Part shown: one piece after another, positions 34,301-38,891 of the stretch
Layout: each line of letters opens with the position of its first letter
How positions within the stretch are numbered: the first letter of the stretch is position 1
Origin: Alitta virens
Lineage: Eukaryota; Annelida; Polychaeta; Phyllodocida; Nereididae
Direction: 5' to 3'
Length of the DNA stretch: 64,000 nucleotides
Assembly (NCBI GenBank): GCA_932294295.1
Contig: OW028579.1
Coordinates: forward strand, 3,753,370 to 3,817,369
Notes under the pieces: generated by a model
Databases searched by the model: none
The model's input: the letters and a program-made list of their open reading frames with translations, nothing else
What the model was told of the DNA's origin: nothing
Translations under genes and position numbers: made by a program

Positions 34301-35033
34301 TATTCCTTGTTAGAGCAATGGTGTCGAGTAGACGGAAATCTTGCATAGAATTGCGAGCTTTCGCCAAGGCATGCTTGAGAGAGAATACTGTAATTTTATG
34401 CCTGTTGTATCTATAATATTATATACAAATATTGGTTTAAGAGTGAAAAGTAGGAACTAAAAAAAACTACTATCTGAATACCTTGTCAGGTTGCAAATAA
34501 ATTGTCTTAATATATTGCATGATTTAAGCCTTGTTTGCCTCAAGTATGAAATGTCATTATTTTTTTTTGCTACTCACCTTAAATTTGCATGAAATGCAAA
34601 ACTATATGACGGAAATATAGTTGAATCTGAATCTCATGGTTTGTCCTTTGCATAAAATGTATTTAACACTATATTTCTAAGTTAATTTGATGACAAATGT
34701 GCATTTATTGTTTTCTGTTGAACCCTATTTGAGTTTTAGTAAACTCGCTATTGATAGTGTTGTATATATCTTGTATTTTTTTCCAGTCAGCAAACTGTTA
34801 TTGTAATGTCCGTTTGCATTTTGTTATCAGGAGCCTTCAGAGTAGAGATGCGACGAGAAAGCCAAAAGGATCGTACGATCAAATGCCAGTATGATCCGGC
34901 CGAAGTGGGCGACTACATCATCCACGTCAAGTGGTCCGGAGAGCACGTCCCGGGATCACCTTTCCGAACTCAGATATTCGACACGAATGAGGACCTAGAG
35001 AGAGTGAGGCAGCAAAAGCAGTGGTCTAACTAG
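193..35033 (+). CDS. Filamin-family gene, 3' portion (14 shared exons spliced, 5' end outside window)
   Basis: Filamins are dimeric actin cross-linkers and scaffolds built from tandem immunoglobulin-like repeats of about 95 residues. Joined in frame, the exons give 688 codons with hallmark repeat motifs: GPG or GEGL near the start, FxVDT/AGPG in the middle, and VPGSPF or GSPY at the end. About seven repeats are visible: two in exons 193-3121 and five in exons 19224-35033. All junctions are phase 1. The N-terminal calponin-homology actin-binding domain would lie before the window. The last repeat (GAGAGQLTVRVRGPKGAFR) resembles, from memory, jitterbug-type invertebrate filamins more than vertebrate FLNA-C, so I give no gene symbol. 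A second transcript probably starts at 8925. The family call is firm; orthology is not. Confidence 0.95.
346..1287 (+). other. Intron 1 of window
   Basis: It holds a short GT-rich tract near 482-512 and otherwise AT-rich DNA. No coding signal was seen. Confidence 0.8.
1288..1371 (+). CDS. Filamin exon 2 of window (repeat A, middle)
   Basis: The acceptor is ATTTCAG ending at 1287 and the donor is GTAAGT at 1372. It encodes APNGQMVPAKMVLQPDGDYK and then VEYSSRYTG. This is the classic filamin beta-strand pattern of a PNG turn followed by a D-G-x-Y-x-V-x-Y strand. It is too short to stand out as an open frame alone, but it joins its neighbours seamlessly in phase 1. Confidence 0.9.
1975..2112 (+). 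CDS. Filamin exon 3 of window (end of repeat A, start of repeat B)
   Basis: The acceptor is TTTTCAG ending at 1974 and the donor is GTGAGT at 2113. It encodes GRHMVEILWASQPIMGSPFY, then a DPNKIRVDGVKVGTVGERMTF segment. GSPF closes one repeat, and DPNKI followed by VGTVGE opens the next. The phase 1 end splits an isoleucine codon (A|TC) instead of the usual glycine. Confidence 0.92.
2113..2947 (+). other. Intron 3 of window, with a SINE-B copy
   Basis: Apart from the SINE-B copy at about 2265-2570 this is AT-rich intronic sequence with no coding signal. Confidence 0.75.
2265..2570 (+). mobile_element. SINE-B copy (type-1 3' end)
   Basis: A degenerate tRNA-like head with a box B relative (GGTTCAATCCC) is followed by the family body (GAGGCAAGTAAAA, GGGGTAAATGTGTAA). 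The type-1 3' section (CTCACCTCATCAATCAAC, GGCAAGAACTTGCCTTAGAG) ends in an ATCT microsatellite. Confidence 0.75.
2948..3121 (+). CDS. Filamin exon 4 of window (repeat B); last exon before the shared splice acceptor
   Basis: The acceptor is ATTTCAG ending at 2947 and the donor is GTAGGC at 3122. It encodes IIRHEAGKAELGLTIVSPSG through YITYGGLEVPG, the body of a filamin repeat that ends in the normal VPG before the splice. The final single G pairs with GT at 19224 to make glycine. In the long transcript this exon must therefore skip the internal alternative first exon at 8925-12723. Confidence 0.92.
4806..5496. mobile_element. Possible DNA transposon remnant with short terminal inverted repeats
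   Basis: TATACCCCACAAT at 4806-4818 is the exact inverse complement of ATTGTGGGGTATA at 5484-5496. Near the left end is a further small palindrome around TATACCACAT. No transposase reading frame is present, so it would be non-autonomous. The boundaries are inferred from the inverted repeat only. Confidence 0.4.
5484..5660. repeat. Foldback (long hairpin) element
   Basis: The left arm reads TAAGACCCAAGTGG, then TATGTGGTAT, ATTCCC, then GTGGACAGATTGGC. The right arm carries the inverse complement of each block in reverse order, ending in CATTGGGTCTTATT. The turn lies near 5575-5582. The arms are about 75 bp with small differences, which is typical of a MITE or foldback. Confidence 0.75.
6009..6064. 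promoter_or_regulatory. Cluster of three CACGTG E-box palindromes
   Basis: CACGTG occurs at 6009-6014, 6028-6033 and 6059-6064, with CACATG sites a few tens of bases upstream. Single CACGTG sites also lie at 7332-7337 and 8885-8890. CACGTG is the core bound by bHLH-leucine-zipper factors such as USF, MYC/MAX and MITF/TFEB. Function here is inference from clustering inside the intron upstream of the alternative exon. Confidence 0.3.
8287..8530. repeat. Tandem duplication of about 120 bp
   Basis: Two adjacent copies share GTTGGCAGAACGT, GGCACTGATGAACTGCTGAA, ATAGTGACAGTTATACAATT and TTTTTCATGATTAGCCGACAT. The second lacks about 12 bases. The duplication keeps an open frame on the - strand (7972-8517) but gives no recognisable protein. 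It sits a few hundred bases before the alternative first exon. Confidence 0.8.
8800..8924 (+). promoter_or_regulatory. Candidate internal promoter of the short filamin transcript
   Basis: An internal transcript is implied because the ATG at 8925 has an in-frame TAA at 8904-8906 and no AG acceptor between them. Visible elements are CACGTG at 8885-8890 and TATAAAC at about 8902-8908. If that TATA-like box were used, transcription would begin near or just past 8925, and translation would start at the tandem ATGs at 8985/8988. If it is not used, the start site lies further upstream and the 8925 ATG stands. The ATG at 8925 has C at -3, a weak context. Confidence 0.35.
8925..12723 (+). CDS. Alternative first coding exon: 1266-residue novel N-terminus of a short filamin isoform
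   Basis: An uninterrupted reading frame of about 3.8 kb in AT-rich DNA cannot be chance. I recognise no known family over it. Visible features are: a helix-like segment at residues 32-43; proline-rich 63-82, with a run of five prolines that could bind EVH1, SH3 or profilin; a CANC pair at 105/108; basophilic kinase-like sites (R172-R173-S174, R258-R259-N-S261, R265-R266-P-S268); long Ser/Asn/Asp-rich stretches; an acidic block at about 653-706; and a basic end at 1257-1266. It is probably mostly disordered. The donor GTAAGT at 12724 leaves one base (phase 1), exactly matching the acceptor at 19224 and giving Arg at the junction. The product would be 1266 + 506 = 1772 residues. Without splicing the frame stops at 12777-12779. 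Confidence 0.85.
12724..12779 (+). other. Read-through extension of the alternative exon (unspliced form)
   Basis: If the donor at 12724 is not used, the frame runs 18 more codons to TAA at 12777. The junction residues change from PKKKRC to PKKKRKFEK, which matches the classical monopartite nuclear localisation pattern K-K/R-x-K/R. An AATAAA at 13425-13430 could serve such a transcript. Whether it is ever made is unknown. Confidence 0.3.
14925..15090. repeat. Unclassified dispersed repeat (second copy near 54.36-54.51 kb, inverted)
   Basis: GTCAAGCTCCAGATAATAAG, CCCATAAAAA and TCTCCGTACCAAAT here match the reverse complement of 54361-54510 (AGCCCAAATTTCT, ACTCATAAAAACC, CTCAGTACAAATT). Both also carry GCAGCAGAAATTACAAT. 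The identity is moderate and the element ends are unclear. Confidence 0.45.
15110..15240 (+). mobile_element. SINE-B fragment (type-2 3' end)
   Basis: It contains GCATGAGACGTTAAATTGGA, the GAAGCAAGTG remnant, GTGTGGACTCTAAGCCTTAT, ATTACGTCTGCCTCT and CAGACCCAGTAGC. The head is missing. Confidence 0.65.
15337..15552. repeat. Near-perfect 62-bp inverted repeat
   Basis: The left arm 15337-15398 and right arm 15491-15552 are inverse complements with about one mismatch, separated by 92 bp. The arms include GACGTCGAAGTTGTGG and GACACCGGAGTTGTGG. They are GC-richer than the surroundings, which suggests a recent foldback insertion or an arm duplication. No protein match is recognised. Confidence 0.85.
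16310..16615. repeat. Degenerate minisatellite, about 35-bp unit
   Basis: Repeated TTATTGAATTTATTCTnAGG and GTAAACTTA units run through this stretch with many substitutions. It is AT-rich and non-coding. Confidence 0.7.
16915..17070 (+). mobile_element. SINE-B head fragment with CATA microsatellite
   Basis: It contains CCAGGTTTTATCCCAGGCCC, GGGCACTCTTCATGAGCTA, CAGCTGGATGTCGATCGCAT and GAGACGTTAAATTGGAGGT, then switches to a CATA repeat. The 3' half is missing. Confidence 0.65.
17150..17330. repeat. Minisatellite, about 16-17-bp unit
   Basis: Repeated GAACTGTCGGACCAAT and variants (GTCGGACTAGTGAACT, GAGCCGTCGGACTATT). Confidence 0.8.
17945..18165. mobile_element. MITE-like repeat family 3 (copy 1)
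   Basis: It shares CACTTCCACACTATGACCAA, GATCGAAGCACTGAATC, CAGCCAATCAGACATGGCGA and AAGGCGTTGCAACCACCTTT with 51640-51835. An inverted partial copy lies at about 44235-44350. No open frame is present. Confidence 0.65.
18235..18435. mobile_element. MITE-like family 2 (divergent copy)
   Basis: It contains GACGTCATGGGAATG, CCAATGGGAGTCCTGCATG, a GAAGTTTAGTTTCAAAGCCA end and AATTGGCTGTAAAACTGG. These match 22905-23057, 51540-51650 and 52120-52300. AGAGAGAGCTG and CAGCTCTCTCT form partial inverted arms. Confidence 0.55.
18736..19076. mobile_element. hAT-like non-autonomous element
   Basis: The left end CAGTGGTGTATTCAG is the approximate inverse of the right end CTAAATACGCCAATG. A G tract follows the left end and a C tract precedes the right end. 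CAGTGG-type ends with adjacent poly-G are common in hAT MITEs. I did not find a clear 8-bp target duplication. Confidence 0.5.
19224..19367 (+). CDS. Filamin exon 5: shared acceptor for both isoforms (repeat C, first half)
   Basis: The acceptor is AAATTGCAG ending at 19223 and the donor is GTAAGT at 19368. It encodes CPMTQNVQESGSIRAFGDGL and then FKGEEDKPATFYVDTQGKRGDLF. The first two bases (GT) make Gly with exon 2948-3121 (G+GT) or Arg with the alternative exon ending at 12723 (C+GT). It is therefore the branch point between the long and the predicted short isoform. Confidence 0.93.
19440..19552 (+). mobile_element. SINE-B head fragment
   Basis: The tRNA-like start GGTGGCCTAGTTGGTAGGA has box A character. 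It is followed by CGTTCAAATCCCAG (box B) and CTCCATGAGCTATATCGCAG. It ends where the AT-rich minisatellite begins. Confidence 0.6.
19556..19715. repeat. Minisatellite, about 29-bp unit
   Basis: Tandem AATATAAAATATAAAATTAG plus ATATCTCTG units, nearly identical. Confidence 0.85.
19975..20145. repeat. Minisatellite, about 33-bp unit
   Basis: Tandem CAAAACCTTTTAAAAACCTA plus TATTTTTTCATTT units with length changes in the A and T runs. Confidence 0.8.
21221..21416 (-). mobile_element. SINE-A copy
   Basis: Read on the - strand it has a tRNA-like head (box A TAGCTCAGTGGTAGCGC; box B relative GGTTCGATTCCCGG), then the body ending in AATACAGGACGTAA-type sequence and a microsatellite tail (here TG-rich on +). 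A 9-base direct repeat, TCTCTTTGC at 21212-21220 and 21417-21425, flanks it as a target-site duplication. Confidence 0.85.
22905..23057. mobile_element. MITE-like palindromic element family 2 (best copy)
   Basis: CCAAACTCCAGATGACGTCA on the left and TGACGTCATCTGGAGTTTAG on the right are inverse arms, and GACTCTCATTGGTT pairs with AGCCAATGAGAGTC inside. Each arm carries the CRE palindrome TGACGTCA (22923-22930 and 22994-23001). Related copies lie at 18235, 51540 and 52120. Confidence 0.8.
23155..23255 (+). mobile_element. SINE-B fragment (type-2 3' end)
   Basis: It contains GGTAAATGTGTGTAACATGG, TGTGGACTCCCAACCCTTA, CATCATTAAATCTGCTC and GGCAGCTGGCCATATA. Confidence 0.55.
23805..24025. mobile_element. 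Foldback family 4 (copy 1)
   Basis: GGCAGCCATGTTGCCTCATT and AATGAGGCAAAATGCCAACA / TGGCTGCC form inverted arms. TGACGTCA occurs at 23933-23940. A second copy lies at 38500-38700 with the same order (CATTACTTCTCCATTGTTCT, GAGTGCAAAGAA). Confidence 0.75.
24182..24261. mobile_element. MITE family 1 (short copy)
   Basis: TACATGGCCAAATGTGCCAC at the left is the inverse of the right end GCACAATTGGCCATGTA. The left arm has CACGTGCG. This is an internally deleted member of a family with longer copies at 25194, 26443, 29385 and 50358. Confidence 0.8.
24457..24582 (+). CDS. Filamin exon 6 (repeat C, second half)
   Basis: The acceptor is CTTTCCAG ending at 24456 and the donor is GTGGGT at 24583. It encodes PNSIAKCNIEPERSGRYVV, then TYVPVEVGLFNVQIKWNNREVEG. 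The order of Y-V-V-T-Y-V-P and G-x-F-x-V-x-I-K-W strands is the normal filamin second sheet. Phase 1 on both sides. Confidence 0.93.
24870..25059 (+). mobile_element. SINE-A copy
   Basis: Head GGGGCCTAGCTCAGTGGTAG, box B GGATTCAATTCCCGG, body CATTGCCATGGTCCCTGCCT, CTAATTAGCCCAACAGGTGC and CAGGACGTAAAGCCCTAATC, then a CACC tail. Imperfect target duplications CTACTTCCTCTCAAGA (24854) and CTACTTTATCTCAAAG (25060) flank it. Confidence 0.85.
25194..25329. mobile_element. MITE family 1 (full-length palindrome)
   Basis: The arms TACATGGCCAAATGTGCC and GGCACATTTGGCCATGTA are exact inverses. Internal blocks (GGAAAACGCATGGTTTTTAG versus AAAAACCATGCG) also pair, so nearly the whole element folds. TA at both edges fits a TA target duplication, as in Tc1/mariner-type MITEs. 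CACGTG is present near the right end. Confidence 0.88.
25399..25587 (-). mobile_element. SINE-A copy
   Basis: A complete - strand copy with a TG-rich microsatellite at its 3' end. A 14-base exact target duplication, TTATGTAAACAGTT, lies at 25385-25398 and 25588-25601. This indicates a fairly recent LINE-mediated insertion. Confidence 0.92.
26443..26597. mobile_element. MITE family 1 (full-length palindrome)
   Basis: Same ends as the 25194 copy, with TA at both edges and internal AACGCATGGTTTTTTCC paired with AAAAAACCACGCGTTTTCC. Confidence 0.88.
26737..26883 (+). CDS. Filamin exon 7 (end of repeat C, start of repeat D)
   Basis: The acceptor is TTCTTGCAG ending at 26736 and the donor is GTAAGA at 26884. 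It encodes SPFRPKILDPRKIHVIGGWQ, then a segment ending VKFDCSNAGPG. SPF closes repeat C and DPRKIHV opens repeat D. The AGPG motif marks the usual turn at this point of the fold. Confidence 0.94.
27411..27518 (+). CDS. Filamin exon 8 (repeat D, middle)
   Basis: The acceptor is ATCTTTCCAG ending at 27410 and the donor is GTAAGA at 27519. It encodes MLSAEVKCPNGQVMPVDVYS, then EGKGIYGVSFVVRQHG. C-P-N-G-Q-V-M-P is the conserved GPxG-type loop of the repeat. Phase 1 both sides. Confidence 0.94.
27519..28081 (+). other. Intron between filamin exons 8 and 9
   Basis: AT-rich unique sequence in which I see nothing else. Confidence 0.75.
28082..28273 (+). CDS. Filamin exon 9 (end of repeat D, glycine-rich linker, start of repeat E)
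   Basis: The acceptor is TTTTTGCAG ending at 28081 and the donor is GTAAAT at 28274. It encodes DHYLSVKYGEMPLPRSPYYG (RSPYY at the usual SPF place), then a TTQGGGRGGTINIEK linker, then LTGRGLQEARVGEEAEFVID and GTDAGPG. The glycine-rich linker between repeats is unusual and could act as a small flexible hinge. Confidence 0.94.
28515..28642. mobile_element. Foldback family 5 (copy 1)
   Basis: AAGTTAGTTATATCCCTC pairs with a GGGATATAACTTA arm, and GAGTTAACTAAC pairs with TTAGTTAACTCC. The centre CCGCCTTCGGCG is itself a small GC hairpin with a UUCG-type loop. A second copy with the same centre lies at 37544-37672. Confidence 0.82.
29385..29520. mobile_element. MITE family 1 (full-length palindrome)
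   Basis: TACATAGCCAAATGTGCCAC and CACGTGGCACATTTGGCCAT (then GTA) are the ends. CACGTG lies in both arms. The right end abuts a SINE-B copy directly. Confidence 0.87.
29521..29815 (+). mobile_element. SINE-B copy (type-2 3' end, near full length)
   Basis: A tRNA-like head (AGTGATAGAGTGGTTAGGGC with box A character; CCAGGTTTGAATCG as box B) is followed by CAGCTAGATGTCAATCGCAT, GGGGTAAATGTATAACATGG and CATCTGCCTCTGGCAGCTGG. Confidence 0.75.
31092..31310 (-). mobile_element. SINE-B copy (type-2)
   Basis: The + strand shows GGTCTGAAGCCTAGCCAGCT, ACCAGAGGCAGACGTTATGA, CACCATGTTGCACATCTACC and GATGTAGCTCACGAAGAGAG, the reverse complement of the family body and head. Confidence 0.75.
31335..31552 (+). 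repeat. ATCT microsatellites flanking a deleted SINE-B fragment
   Basis: ATCT runs at about 31335-31395 and 31500-31552 surround GAACTACATCCCAGCTAGAT, GTGTAACATGGTTTGGACTC and CATTACGTCTGCCTCTGGTA (about 31400-31495), an internally deleted SINE-B. Confidence 0.75.
32127..32231 (+). CDS. Filamin exon 10 (repeat E, middle)
   Basis: The acceptor is TTTTTCAG ending at 32126 and the donor is GTAAGG at 32232. It encodes TPEVSLKGIKTDIPVQILEL, then GQNKYRCIYNPQMPG. The Y-x-C-x-Y-x-P-x-x-P-G strand and turn is typical of filamin. Phase 1 both sides. Confidence 0.94.
32232..32663 (+). other. Intron between filamin exons 10 and 11
   Basis: A TA-rich tract near 32433-32446; nothing else seen. Confidence 0.75.
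32664..32840 (+). CDS. Filamin exon 11 (end of repeat E, start of repeat F)
   Basis: The acceptor is TCCTTTCAG ending at 32663 and the donor is GTATGG at 32841. It encodes GYLLTISWSGRQVRGSPFKV, then NATAVGDATKVQCNGEGLKM and a segment ending VIDTRRAGPG. GSPFKV closes repeat E, and GDATKVQCNGEGL opens repeat F. Confidence 0.94.
32841..33437 (+). other. Intron between filamin exons 11 and 12
   Basis: AT-rich with a short TA run near 33064-33078; no other structure seen. Confidence 0.75.
33438..33587 (+). CDS. Filamin exon 12 (repeat F, second half)
   Basis: The acceptor is GTGTTTAG ending at 33437, a TAG acceptor unlike the CAG used elsewhere. The donor is GTTTGT at 33588, the weakest in the gene. 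It encodes ELTAQCRGPTKVAYCELFDH, then QDGTFTLNIKPQEVGKHTLQ and IKYDGEHVPG. The unusual splice sites might allow this exon to be regulated or skipped; skipping keeps the frame. Confidence 0.92.
33598..33905 (+). mobile_element. SINE-B copy (type-1, full length)
   Basis: Head TGGTTAAGGCATCTGCCAAT, box B CGGGTTTTGATTAC, CTACATCCCAAGTAGATGTC, GAGGCAAGTAAAAGATCCCA, GGGGTAAATGTGTAACATGC, CTCACCTCATCAATCAACCC and AAGAACTTGCCTTAGAGGGC, with an ATCT tail. It begins only about 10 bases after the exon 12 donor. Confidence 0.82.
34108..34275 (+). CDS. Filamin exon 13 (end of repeat F, start of last repeat G)
   Basis: The acceptor is TATCTGCAG ending at 34107 and the donor is GTATAA at 34276. It encodes SPYTLRVSGAPDASKVKCYG, then PGIEDGVLHHFASHFIVETR and GAGAGQLTVRVRGPKG. 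DASKVKCYGPGIEDG is a canonical repeat start. The GAGAGQLTVRVRGPKG block recalls the last repeat of jitterbug-type filamins. Confidence 0.95.
34276..34830 (+). other. Last filamin intron
   Basis: AT-rich unique sequence; nothing else seen. Confidence 0.75.
34831..35033 (+). CDS. Filamin last coding exon 14 (repeat G end and tail)
   Basis: The acceptor is GTTATCAG ending at 34830 and the stop is TAG at 35031-35033. It encodes AFRVEMRRESQKDRTIKCQY, then DPAEVGDYIIHVKWSGEHVP and GSPFRTQIFD, followed by the tail TNEDLERVRQQKQWSN. In vertebrate filamins the last repeat mediates dimerisation after a long hinge. No long hinge separates repeats F and G here. The short charged tail after SPF may be a helix. 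Confidence 0.95.
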
Positions 35034-36535
35034 GCAAACACTGTAGAAAAAAGATGTACAATAAAACTGAAGTATTTCTTATGCGAAGTTCAACATTCGA
35101 AATATAGATATCGCTAATTTGTGCTGTTCGTAGTTGACAATGGATAACACCCGTAACTCATTGAAAAGCCTTAAAATTAAGGAGTCCACAGATAATATAC
35201 ATGAGTTAGTTACGATATCAATAACCAAAAATTAAATCTGATATTAGAGAATGTGTGCGTTGTACGTTCAGCTAAAACAATTGCAAAAGTAACTTTAGTT
35301 CACTTGCACATGAACTTAATGCAAACATACCTGAAATTAAAATTTTTGAAAGTGTTCATAATATGGTCATTACATTAAACTGAATTATTATCACCGTTTC
35401 CCAATGAGTTGAGACCAGTGGGGTCACCATTAACCGGCCGTGTATGATTGTGAGGAATATCTACTTATAATCGCGCTGCATAAGCACAAATCGGGGAAAG
35501 CAATTGTTAATATCACGAGATGTCATTGTCGTGTCTAAGAGAATCTAGTGATCAAGAGTGAAAGGCAGTTTAATAATTTTGTTGGTAATGACTGTAATTA
35601 AGTGGCTAAAATGATGAATGACAGGAAAATTGAAAATGCCAAATGCTAAATTCAGCAGTGGCCACTTCCTTAAGTACCAGCTGCTTGTACTTCAATTAGC
35701 AAAATGTCAACAGTGGCATTTGGCTTAATTAGTCAGCCGAGTAAGTTATATTTTCTCTCTCAGCTTCCGGAAGAACTCGGAAATTAGAACGAGCATAGGT
35801 TGATCGCAATTATCCGTAAACGTCAAAATTGAAATTGTAATGAACGTTAGAATGAGTTCACTATTCGGACATGGTTTGCTAATTACCAACATAAAGAATA
35901 TAAATAAAGATATAGTAACTCAATAGATATTAAATACCCTGTGGAAGCCTGATCTGCCTTCTATTGTGACGACGCATAAGCACTTTTATACAATACCTGT
36001 ATATGTTTCCTCTGTGTATCGTTAAATATTCCTTGAATTATATCGGTTCTAAGTTTAAGCCTTGCTCGTATGATTTTGTTGCTTTGACCTTCGCAAACAA
36101 ATTTACCATAACGAGAGGTCAATTATTTTGCTGTTGTTTAACTGTGACTATGTGCAACTTAATTACATAAATCAATTAGACCTGTGCTATACTTATATCT
36201 TGTTAAGCTTATTATATTGTATTGACTGGCAAGTTAAATTTGCTTTCTTACGTTAACTTGAACTAAAAACTTGAATATTCGATGTTATTGTATCGTTAGT
36301 GACTTAATTTTGTGTTTGAACATTTTGAAATGTTAAGGTATTACACAAAATATTTTGATATTTACATGTTGTTTAATGTACAGATATCAATGCTTAATGT
36401 ACTGAAATATTTCATATTTGTACATGCCTTATATTTTGTATTATGATGTTATATATGCCATAGTATTATATTTGATGATAGGGATTTAGTAATTTTATAA
36501 AAGGCTGAGAAATAAATCTTTTCTGATTTGAGTGA
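35034..36535 (+). other. Probable filamin 3' untranslated region
   Basis: Possible polyadenylation signals AATAAA lie at 35060-35065 (26 bases after the stop), 35903-35908 and 36511-36516. The last is followed by a T/G-rich stretch and looks best. The region has no repeats, unlike DNA further on, which fits a transcribed UTR. The exact end is inferred. Confidence 0.55.
36511..36516 (+). terminator. Best candidate polyadenylation signal of the filamin gene
   Basis: AATAAA followed by TCTTTTCTGATTTGAGTGAG. Another AATAAA at 36994-36999 is a less likely alternative. Confidence 0.4.
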
Positions 36536-37035
36536 GATTTGAATATTTGAAACAGGGGCTTCCTGCAGAAATTTATTTGCTTTTCAAATTAATTTAGTAT
36601 TAACAAATCTCTTCAAACCTAACCTAACTCATTTTTTCCTGTTGGCAAAGATCGCCGTGTTTGAAGCCGGCACAGCTCGAGCGAGCGACACTTTGACGTT
36701 GTGAAAACTGAACCTAACTGTATAAGAAACCGTTCTTATTATTATGAAAATGTAATCACTGTATTACTAATTATTGAGTGGCAATCGTAATCTTTATCGC
36801 TTGTTGCAATGAGCATTAACCGCTTAAGTTTTGCGTACTCAGCCTGTAGTTTATTTATTACTTATATTCCCAAAACTGTTGTTTATTATCTGATATTACT
36901 TCCAATATAATTTCCATATGGCTTCATACTTTGTTTTTTTGTTCACGTAATCTTGCTGGCATTTTTCTGTATGGATGCCTGTAGGTTAGGGAGAATAAAC
37001 TGTTAATTATAATATCATGATATGTTCTGTGTTTA

Positions 37036-37275
37036 TTTGTGGGTGGTCTAGTGGTAAGACGCTCGCCTGTTTCATCTTCAACATCCAAGCTGAATGTTGG
37101 AATGAGACATTAAATTGGCCGTCCCTTGTACTCGGTGTCTATGCTGAGGCGGGTAAAAGACCTCACCAATGCGGTAAAAGTGTAACATGGGTGGACTCCT
37201 TCTCTCTTACCTCAGCAATCGACCCTCGCAAGCAGCAAGAACTTGCCTTAGAGGTCTGCGCTTACCATATTTATC
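37036..37275 (+). mobile_element. SINE-B copy (type-1)
   Basis: Head GGTCTAGTGGTAAGACGCTC, CCTTGTACTCGGTGTCTATG, GAGGCGGGTAAAAGACC, AACATGGGTGGACTCC and CAAGAACTTGCCTTAGAGGT. The head has lost its box B region. Confidence 0.72.
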
Positions 37276-37543
37276 CACCTTTATTAATTCAAAATTGCAG
37301 AGCAGTACATAACCCTGTAAGCTCCTGTACTTATTTGACCATACAGTATAGTAAGGACATCTAGGTCATGAAATTGCGTGATGGAAAAGTGATGGAATAT
37401 TAAAAGTTGGTGGCCAAGAGAAACAAATGATTGGGGCAATCGTGAAATGTTTTTTGCTTTGAAAACTAAAAATACTTTCACTTCAGTGCAAAGTCGTCAG
37501 GAAGAGTGTTATAATGATGCAATATGATTTTAGTGGCCTTCCA

Positions 37544-37672
37544 ATAAGTTAGTTATTTCCCTTATAGTCTGGAGTTAACTAATATTTTTGTTGGTTATAT
37601 GCCTCCCGCCTTCGGCATCGGTATATAACCAACAAAAATGTTAGTTAACTCCCGACTATAAGGAATATAAAG
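37544..37672. mobile_element. Foldback family 5 (copy 2)
   Basis: GTTAGTTATTTCCCTTATAG, GGAGTTAACTAATATTTTTG, CCCGCCTTCGGCATCGG and TAACCAACAAAAATGTTAGT repeat the layout of the 28515 copy. Confidence 0.82.
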
Positions 37673-37692
37673 ATCTATTACTTACTCTCTGT

Positions 37693-37886
37693 TAGGGGGC
37701 GGGGCCTAGCTCAGTGGTAGCGCTCTGGGCTTCCAACCACTGGGTCCCGGGTTCAATTCCGGTCGAGCCTATGTTGGATGGCTGTTTCATCCTTCGTCTC
37801 ATTGCCATGGTCCCTACCTGTCCTAATTAGCCCATCAGGTGCAGAAATACAGGACGTTAAGCCCTAATCCACCACCACCACCACAC
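37693..37886 (+). mobile_element. SINE-A copy
   Basis: Head GGGGCCTAGCTCAGTGGTAG, box B GGGTTCAATTCCGG, full body and a CCACCA tail. A short target duplication ACTCTCTGT lies at 37684-37692 and 37887-37895. Confidence 0.88.
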
Positions 37887-38499
37887 ACTCTCTGTAGTCT
37901 TAAGAGTACTAGTGAGCTCGTAACCCCTAAACCTGATTTAAGTTACCAGACTTAACATTATTGTTATTTGGGCCTGCATCATTATTTGAATAATGGACGG
38001 AGCAATTAAATTATGCAGGTATCTTCCCTCCATGGGTAATGCATAAAGACTAATAGAAATCATGAGAGCTCCGAGTAAGCCAGTTTACTGTCATCATAAA
38101 CATGCCATTCTTAATACAAATGAACAGGCCCTTAGCTGCATAATTCCCAAGGGAGTATTCAGAAATGTGCAGATCCTGCAGTAATTCTGATAATGTTCAA
38201 TTCTAGCAACAGTTAGGTTCATAAATATGGTTGACTCTAGACAGCTGTAGCGACCTATTCCTGGCTGTAGCTATAACTGGCTAAAGCCAGTCATTTTTGT
38301 CTCCTCCTAGCTTATAGTCGGCTTACACCTAATACACAAACCTTGGTAAATGTAAAATGTAAGAAATTTATCTATTATATCGTAAATTTGTAAATGTATG
38401 TGCAATAGACATGCATCTTTTCAGGAAATGACAAATATGCGTAATTCTAATCTTCTGCACCAAATGGTGTGGCATGTCGGCCGAACTTTAGTTCTGCTC

Positions 38500-38700
38500 A
38501 GCAGCCATGTTGGTATTTTTGCCTCATTGACCTCATTTTGATTACTTCGTATATTATGACATCATTACTTCTCCATTGTTCTTGCAGCCTGTGACCTAAC
38601 AATGGCTATGTCAACTGATGATGTCACCATATTATTTCTGAGTGCAAAGAAGGGGTCAATGAGGCAAAAATGCCAACATGGCTGCTGTGTGAAAAGGATG
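38500..38700. mobile_element. Foldback family 4 (copy 2)
   Basis: AGCAGCCATGTTGGTATTTT, TGCCTCATTGACCTCATTTT, CATTACTTCTCCATTGTTCT and AGGGGTCAATGAGGCAAAAA / TGCCAACATGGCTGCTG follow the order of the 23805 copy. Confidence 0.75.
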
Positions 38701-38891
38701 TATAGCCAGTTTCGTTTAGTGGCAGGTAGCATCGTATAGCAAAAGTTGTCTAGCTTTTGTTTATAGATATCTGTATAGGTTTAATTTGACAGGCCATTTT
38801 TAATGAAACTTACTCTATTATATCCAGAAGCTCTGTGCCTGAAGTAACAGTATGTTTTACCTAATAGTTTGTGGTCTAGCCCATGCTGTCT

